A DNA stretch of 64,000 nucleotides, taken from Blautia wexlerae. Lineage in GTDB: Bacteria > Bacillota > Clostridia > Lachnospirales > Lachnospiraceae. The notes beneath the pieces were generated by a model. That model was not told where the DNA came from. It did not search any database and saw nothing but the letters and a program-made list of their open reading frames with translations. The DNA is taken from contig NZ_JAAIMY010000010.1 in the NCBI RefSeq assembly GCF_013300825.1, positions 40,134 through 104,133 on the forward strand, in the 5' to 3' direction. The translations under genes were made by a program, and so were the position numbers. Positions 59,181-64,000 of this stretch are shown here, in pieces (the stretch's first letter is position 1; every line of letters begins with the position of its first letter).

Positions 59181-61406
59181 TTACTCGGCTCCTCTTTTAA
59201 AATGTCCCTTTGTATATTCCCGTTTTGGAGGATTCTTCCCATCACAATAAACAGCTCTGAACTCTTCATATATCTTCACCGCATCCTGAGGCTTCTCAAT
59301 GGTAAATGCAAGTCTCAGGGAGGAGACACCAAGTTTGTCTATCTGTGATTTCTCCTTCAACAGGCCGTAAGGGATACTGTTGTAAATGATATTATAGCAG
59401 GGTATACAGAAATCTGTATTCTCAGTTTTCCACGGGTTACATATGCATTTCGCCGTAAATTCTTTATCGTAACGGTCTTTTAAAGTTACCCTTTCTTCTT
59501 TATGATTACATCCATAAAGATTTTTATGCACACACTGGGCAGATATCATAAGCGGCAGATATCCGTAGATCAGCATCTCGCTATCCCGGTTATCTCTGTG
59601 GCGGATTTCCCCTTCGTTCAGCTCAAGCGGTACTGTATTTCTGAGGACTTTCTGATCTTTCCAGAAATCAATGGCTTCATCATTCCATGTATACATACTG
59701 TGATCCAGAACACATTTCTCCGCCAGACCTGCCTTTCGCAGAACTGCAAAGGTTTCCAGATTCCTTACCAGCAATCCTGTCATCCCTTTGTCCATCCACT
59801 CCCTGATCTTAGCAAGAAGCTCCCGGGGCATCTCACCTCTCATAATATGTGGAAGAGACAGATACATCTCCATTCCTCTGCTTACGCACTCATCCAGGCA
59901 GACCTCCATGGCATCAGCGTTCAGATACATTCCCTGTATTCCCTCTCTTTTATATAACGCCAGTGCAGTGGATTTTTCTTCACAGGAAATATAAATCGGA
60001 AGATTTTTCTGTTTTGGCGAATCCGCTTTTCTTCCGGCATCCTCAAGGAAGCCGTTCTCTCCATTATTTTCTTCTCTCTTATATGGTTTAAGCAATTCAT
60101 TTTCCAGAGATTCCAACGCCTCTCTTCTCGCCTCATTCAGCATCTTCATCGGGATAAAAATATTCTCATCCATCTGGATATCCAGATTTTCCCACTCGTA
60201 CTCTGTATTTCCAAGCTTCTCCATCTGTGAACGGATACGCTCCTCTGTCAGCGGCTGATTCTGCGCGTACTGCACCTCACCCACAGATGCAGACCCATGT
60301 ATTCCTCTGCATGACACATCCAGTATAGCAGGACTTCCAGGAAAAAGAATGAAAGTTCCCTGAATTTTTTCTTTCTTTTTTCTTAATACAGGACTGACAT
60401 CCCCTGTTTTCTTCTCATTACTGAATGCCATCATGGACGGACCATTCTGCATCTGATAATAACCGGTACAGGAACCTCCCCTGTTAAACAGATCCAGCAG
60501 GTACTGCTTATCCTTCTCTGCCACCCTGTAATTCTCAGCTCCCTTCTCAAAAAGAAGATCCAGATACTTCCGATATACAGAAGTTACCCCTGCTGTATAT
60601 CCCGGCTGCTTCATCCTGCCCTCTATCTTAAGAGAAGTGACACCAGCCTCCAGAATCTGCGGGAGAATCTCTATCGTAGAAATATCCTTCAGACTCAGAG
60701 GACATAGTTCTTGCGCTTTCCGATTCTCCGTATTTATATTCCTTCCGCTTCGTTTCGCAGAATTTCTGCCATTTTCCCCGCAACAAAGTGCCGTCTGGTA
60801 AGACAGACGGCAGGGCTGTGCACATCTTCCTCTGTTACCGCTTCTTCCACCCAGGATACTGCTCATCAGGCACTGTCCCGAATAACTGTAGCATAAAGCT
60901 CCATGGATAAATGATTCAATCTCGATAGGACTTGTCTCATGCATCCTCCGGATTTCCTCAAGGGAAAGCTCTCTGGCAGTCACTACTCTGGAAGCACCCT
61001 GCTCTTCCAGAAACTTCATCCCCTCCGGACCTGTCACAGTCATCTGTGTGCTGGCATGAAGATGCATACCCGGAAACATCTCCCTGATCATCTTAAACAC
61101 ACCCATATCCTGAACGATCACTGCATCCAGACCTTCCTTATAATATGGAAGCAGATAATCATACAACTGTTCAGACAGTTCCCTGTTCTTCAACAGCGTA
61201 TTCACTGTCAGATAAAGCTTCCTGCCATGGATATGAGCAGTATCAATGGCACGCAGGAGTTCCTCCTCTCCGAAATTCTTCGCATAAGCTCGTGCACCAA
61301 AGGCTGCTCCACCTACATAAACCGCATCTGCACCCGCACCGATCGCTGCTTCAAATCCCTCATAGGAACCGGCAGGTGCCAGAAGTTCAATCTCTTCTCT
61401 TCTCAA
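59181..61406 (-). CDS. Peptidase U32 family protein
   Basis: A 741-aa U32 protein. The N-terminal domain has ELLAPAGSYEGFEAAIGAGADAVYVGG, ALYVTVNTLL-like KLYLTVNTLLKN, and the U32 signature ESFIHGALCYSYSGQCLMSS with GNRGRCAQPCRL. The C-terminal half has FCIPCYNIIYNSIPYGLL, a Cys-rich patch. Some family members are collagenases; others (RlhA, TrhP, UbiU/V) bind iron-sulfur clusters and modify RNA or quinones. Because of the cysteines an RNA hydroxylase-type role is possible. It lies between zapA and ftsW in the series. Confidence 0.9.
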   Translation of the reverse strand: MRREEIELLAPAGSYEGFEAAIGAGADAVYVGGAAFGARAYAKNFGEEELLRAIDTAHIHGRKLYLTVNTLLKNRELSEQLYDYLLPYYKEGLDAVIVQDMGVFKMIREMFPGMHLHASTQMTVTGPEGMKFLEEQGASRVVTARELSLEEIRRMHETSPIEIESFIHGALCYSYSGQCLMSSILGGRSGNRGRCAQPCRLSYQTALCCGENGRNSAKRSGRNINTENRKAQELCPLSLKDISTIEILPQILEAGVTSLKIEGRMKQPGYTAGVTSVYRKYLDLLFEKGAENYRVAEKDKQYLLDLFNRGGSCTGYYQMQNGPSMMAFSNEKKTGDVSPVLRKKKEKIQGTFILFPGSPAILDVSCRGIHGSASVGEVQYAQNQPLTEERIRSQMEKLGNTEYEWENLDIQMDENIFIPMKMLNEARREALESLENELLKPYKREENNGENGFLEDAGRKADSPKQKNLPIYISCEEKSTALALYKREGIQGMYLNADAMEVCLDECVSRGMEMYLSLPHIMRGEMPRELLAKIREWMDKGMTGLLVRNLETFAVLRKAGLAEKCVLDHSMYTWNDEAIDFWKDQKVLRNTVPLELNEGEIRHRDNRDSEMLIYGYLPLMISAQCVHKNLYGCNHKEERVTLKDRYDKEFTAKCICNPWKTENTDFCIPCYNIIYNSIPYGLLKEKSQIDKLGVSSLRLAFTIEKPQDAVKIYEEFRAVYCDGKNPPKREYTKGHFKRGAE

Positions 61407-61424
61407 TTCTATACCTCACGTTTT

Positions 61425-61469
61425 CTATAACAGTCATCTTAAATGCATTATTTACGAGGATTGCCATAA
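61425..61469 (-). repeat. Family B copy 3 (fragment)
   Basis: Minus orientation: GGCAATCCTCGTAAATAATG, CATTTAAGATGACTG, TTATAG. It matches the start of copy 2 at 42.8 kb at nearly all positions. It lies in the gap before U32. Confidence 0.7.
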
Positions 61470-61497
61470 TATTCAAATCGAACGCATGTGAAACAAA

Positions 61498-61536
61498 ACA
61501 TAAAGGGGAAATCACCGAAGCAATCCCCCCTCTGTT
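61498..61536 (-). terminator. Hairpin past zapA
   Basis: AGGGG at ~61502 faces CCCCT at ~61530, around a loop, with TTTATGTTTTG following on the minus strand; it overlaps the end of zapA. Pairing is imperfect. Confidence 0.45.
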
Positions 61537-61942
61537 ATTTCAGCAGCTCATCAATCTGCTTTTCCAGTTCCTTATTCTTTCCCTCCAGAAGACTCTTCTG
61601 CTCTAGGGCTTCCTGTTCATGCTTCTGGGCTTCCTCAATCTGCATACGAAGCGAGATCAGCTCATGCTTCAGATCATACATCTCCTGATCCTTCTGCTGT
61701 AAATCCTGTTCAAAAACCTCCGCCTGTTTCTTTGCCTTAAAATAGTCATCTGTAATATTCAGGCTGAGAAGTGTATGCTTGGTCTCCATGGGCTGTCTGC
61801 TGTAACCCGGCATAGCACTTAACTCATCCATCTTTTTATTTATATAGGATGCTACTTTCTGAAAATATTCTTCCGATTCATAGCCTCCCAGCGTAATAAT
61901 CTTACCACCTATGATTACCTTTGCTGTATTTTTGACCGCCAT
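61535..61942 (-). CDS. zapA: Cell division protein ZapA
   Basis: A 135-aa ZapA that bundles FtsZ. The N-terminal domain has KNTAKVIIGGKIITLGGYES and YFQKVASYINKKMDEL; the rest is a long coiled coil (DYFKAKKQAEVFEQDLQQKDQEM ... KSLLEGKNKELEKQIDELLK). ATG at 61942 with AGGAGG at 9 nt; the longer frame from 61993 is unlikely. It follows ruvB by 135 nt. Confidence 0.92.
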   Translation of the reverse strand: MAVKNTAKVIIGGKIITLGGYESEEYFQKVASYINKKMDELSAMPGYSRQPMETKHTLLSLNITDDYFKAKKQAEVFEQDLQQKDQEMYDLKHELISLRMQIEEAQKHEQEALEQKSLLEGKNKELEKQIDELLK

Positions 61943-62077
61943 CCGTACGAGCCTCCTGTATCTTTCCTTCAATCTGCCCGGAACCCCGGACATTTACTTC
62001 ATTATACTCGAAAGCAGTCGAAATGTATAGGAATTTTTAAAAAACTTTTACTTTTTTATATTTTTATGTCCTTAACT

Positions 62078-63082
62078 TCAGTTTTTCTCAGGCATCTGAT
62101 AACCCAGATGTTCATACGCAAGCGCCGATGCCATACGTCCTCTCGGCGTACGGTTCAGGAATCCATTCTGCAGCAGATAAGGCTCATACACATCCTCCAG
62201 CGTACCGGAATCCTCCCCTATCGCCGCAGCCAGAGTCTCCAGTCCCACAGGACCACCCTGAAAATTCACGATCATAGTCTGAAGAATCCTTCTGTCAATC
62301 TTATCCAGACCATACTGATCCACTTCCAGAAGATTCAGCGCAAAACACGCCACATCATAAGTAATCCGTCCATCATACTTCACCTGCGCAAAATCACGAA
62401 CCCTCTTCAGCAGACGGTTGGCAAGCCTCGGAGTTCCCCTGGATCTCTTGGCAATCTCAGCCGCACCCTTCTCATCAATCTCCACTCCAAGAACCTGAGC
62501 AGAACGGATAATGATCGTCTTCAGCTCCTCATGAGTATAAAACTCCAGATGATGCATCACACCAAAACGGTCACGAAGAGGTGCAGACAGAAGTCCTGCC
62601 CTGGTAGTCGCCCCCACCAGCGTAAACTTCGGCAGATCCAGACGTATGGACCTGGCAGAAGCCCCCTTCCCGATCATAATATCAATAGCATAATCCTCCA
62701 TAGCAGGATAAAGGACCTCCTCCACCTGCCTGTTCAGACGGTGGATTTCATCCACAAACAGAATATCCCCCTCCTGCAGATTATTAAGGATCGCAGCCAT
62801 CTCCCCCGGCTTCTCAATAGCCGGCCCGGAAGTCACCTTCATATGAACCCCCATCTCATTGGCAATAATCCCCGAAAGAGTAGTCTTACCAAGCCCCGGA
62901 GGACCATAAAACAAAACATGATCCAACGCATCATGTCTCTGCTTCGCGGCCTCTATATAAACCTTCAAAGTACTCTTGGTCTTCTCCTGACCAATATAAT
63001 CATCCAACGTCTGCGGCCGGAGATTCCCCTCCAGAGAAAAATCCTCCTCCGTCACATCCGTAGTTATAATACGTTTCTCCAT
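62078..63082 (-). CDS. ruvB: Holliday junction branch-migration helicase RuvB
   Basis: A 334-aa AAA+ motor that with RuvA drives branch migration. Motifs: [14 protein letters not shown], Walker [18 protein letters not shown], Walker [13 protein letters not shown], sensor-1 [20 protein letters not shown], and [18 protein letters not shown]. The C-terminal winged helix (about 260-334) has [16 protein letters not shown] and [22 protein letters not shown]. It follows ruvA by 79 nt. Confidence 0.97.
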   Translation of the reverse strand: MEKRIITTDVTEEDFSLEGNLRPQTLDDYIGQEKTKSTLKVYIEAAKQRHDALDHVLFYGPPGLGKTTLSGIIANEMGVHMKVTSGPAIEKPGEMAAILNNLQEGDILFVDEIHRLNRQVEEVLYPAMEDYAIDIMIGKGASARSIRLDLPKFTLVGATTRAGLLSAPLRDRFGVMHHLEFYTHEELKTIIIRSAQVLGVEIDEKGAAEIAKRSRGTPRLANRLLKRVRDFAQVKYDGRITYDVACFALNLLEVDQYGLDKIDRRILQTMIVNFQGGPVGLETLAAAIGEDSGTLEDVYEPYLLQNGFLNRTPRGRMASALAYEHLGYQMPEKN

Positions 63083-63161
63083 CTGTTACCCATCCTAACC
63101 TATAACGATTCTATAATAATACAGGCAATCCAATCTACCAGAGCGTAAAGTCCTGCTATAG

Positions 63162-63770
63162 TTAAAAATTCTTCAGCGCAGCCTTCAAAAGTCCTTCCAC
63201 ATCATCCGGTGCCACATCCGTAACCTTACGCACAGCGCGAAGCGCATCCGCACTGCTGTATCCCAACGCAACCAGAGCCTCCACAGCTTCCTGCCTGCCA
63301 TCCGAAACCTCACCGGCTCCCACTGCTGCCCTCTCCTGCTCATGAGCCAGCTTCAATTCAAACGCATCCTCCAGCTTCATCTTATCCTTCAGCTCAAGAA
63401 TCAGCTTCTGAGCCGTCTTCTTCCCGATACCCGGAGCCTTCGACAACGTCTTCACATCATCCGAGAGAATTGCAAACCTCAATTCATCCGCCGTAATCCC
63501 CGCCAGAACCCCCAGCGCAGCCTTCGGTCCCACACCATTCACACCAAGAAGCAGCTTAAACATCTGCAGATCATCCTTAGCCCTGAACCCATACAGCTTC
63601 ATGGCATCCTCTCTCACACTAAAATAAGTATGGACCTTCACATCCTCCCCCATACGAATCTCAGACAAATCCGCCCCCGTCATATATATCTCATAACCAA
63701 TCCCCCCGGTCTCAACAACCACCGAGCTCTCAGTCATATCCACAGCCATTCCATGAACAAACGCAATCAT
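63162..63770 (-). CDS. ruvA: Holliday junction DNA-binding protein RuvA
   Basis: A 202-aa RuvA that clamps four-way DNA junctions and recruits RuvB. The OB domain (MIAFVHGMAVDMTESSVVVE..VHTYFSVREDAMKLYGF), the HhH pair (LLGVNGVGPKAALGVLAG and LSKAPGIGKKTAQKLILELKD) and the C-terminal RuvB-contact domain (EAVEALVALGYSSADALRAVRK) are all present. The ATG at 63770 has GGAGG at 7 nt and gives the normal N-terminus; the longer frame from 63794 is unlikely. Confidence 0.96.
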   Translation of the reverse strand: MIAFVHGMAVDMTESSVVVETGGIGYEIYMTGADLSEIRMGEDVKVHTYFSVREDAMKLYGFRAKDDLQMFKLLLGVNGVGPKAALGVLAGITADELRFAILSDDVKTLSKAPGIGKKTAQKLILELKDKMKLEDAFELKLAHEQERAAVGAGEVSDGRQEAVEALVALGYSSADALRAVRKVTDVAPDDVEGLLKAALKNF

Positions 63771-63917
63771 GATACATCCTCCGTCCCACAGCAATCCTCT
63801 CCAACATCACCTCTGAGCAGATCACCACAAAATTCATCACTTCCGATTCATCATACCACATCCCACCCCATAACGCAAACATATATTCGCGTACACGTTC
63901 GCGCACCTTGCGAAACA

Positions 63918-64000
63918 GTTACTGTTCACTCCGTTCACAGTAACTTAGCCAAAATTCATTCCAGATTGCCTGCGGCAATGGAATTTTGGCTTGTATGTCT
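63918..64000. repeat. Family C copy 5, cut by the window edge
   Basis: Inverse orientation to copy 1: GTTACTGTTCACTCCG, CGTTCACAGTAAC, AGCCAAAATTCATTCCAGAT, TGCCTGCGGCAATGG, AATTTTGGCTTGTATGTCT. It continues past the right end. Confidence 0.85.

Noticed and set aside
62066..63148. A 360-aa plus-strand frame opposite ruvB
   Set aside because: RuvB is complete with all AAA+ motifs; the antisense translation is Arg/His/Leu-rich and featureless.

Overview
The window looks like chromosomal DNA of a low-GC, spore-forming, anaerobic Firmicute, most probably a Lachnospiraceae (Blautia/Ruminococcus-like) gut Clostridium. This is inference from protein style, and no 16S gene is present. Support comes from an alpha/beta-type small acid-soluble spore protein, YlbJ-like, YtfJ/GerW-like and DUF2953 proteins, a Rex redox regulator, methylglyoxal synthase, a FeoA-FeoB fusion, and strong AGGAGG ribosome sites. 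About 60 protein genes are packed almost entirely on the minus strand. Only the ABC-F ATPase, a 55-aa peptide, ylbJ-like, the spore protein and rpmB are on the plus strand. I see no rRNA, tRNA, CRISPR array, prophage or intact insertion sequence.

Layout, left to right. 0-10 kb: yebC (cut by the edge), a CBS/CorC membrane protein, a MazF-type toxin without an adjacent antitoxin, alr, nnrDE and rex; then a plus-strand ABC-F ATPase, NADP-isocitrate dehydrogenase and a short subtilase. 10-20 kb: a five-gene cps-type module (CpsB phosphatase, CpsC, CpsD tyrosine kinase with a tandem YYGK tail, an exported Ig-like protein, an LCP transferase), glmS, and an exported transglutaminase-like/FnIII protein. 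20-28 kb: a corrinoid/iron-type uptake cluster of exported CbiK-like chelatase, exported two-domain protein, solute-binding protein, permease and ATPase. A cobalamin riboswitch with a visible terminator heads the chelatase gene. 28-32 kb: hisZ-hisG-hisD-hisB-hisI with a consensus promoter. 32-33 kb: a gene-free 0.7-kb block of structured repeats. 33-45 kb: recU, lepB, an RluA synthase, YgiQ radical SAM, a small alarmone synthetase, pepD, ylbJ-like, coaD, rsmD, mgsA, a spore protein and a GT2. 45-64 kb: feoAB, a histone-like Lys/Ala-rich protein, recG, fakA, yloU and rpmB, then a long minus-strand division/envelope/repair series running ruvA, ruvB, zapA, U32, ftsW/rodA, pbp, nudix, unknown, DUF2953, ytfJ and a 45-aa peptide.

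The most unusual signal is not a protein. Three copies of a ~215-bp long-hairpin element (32.24-32.46, 32.69-32.91 and 50.99-51.21 kb) share short conserved blocks. Their long outer arms differ in sequence between copies but are self-complementary within each copy, which is a strong covariation signature. At least two further dispersed hairpin families occur. One carries GTTACTGTTCAC ends (20.4, 27.8, 28.9, 47.8 and 63.9 kb). The other carries CTATAGCAA-type ends and an AATGCATTTAAG block (32.5, 42.8 and 61.4 kb, plus fragments). Secondary interest lies in the riboswitch-controlled exported chelatase and its neighbours.
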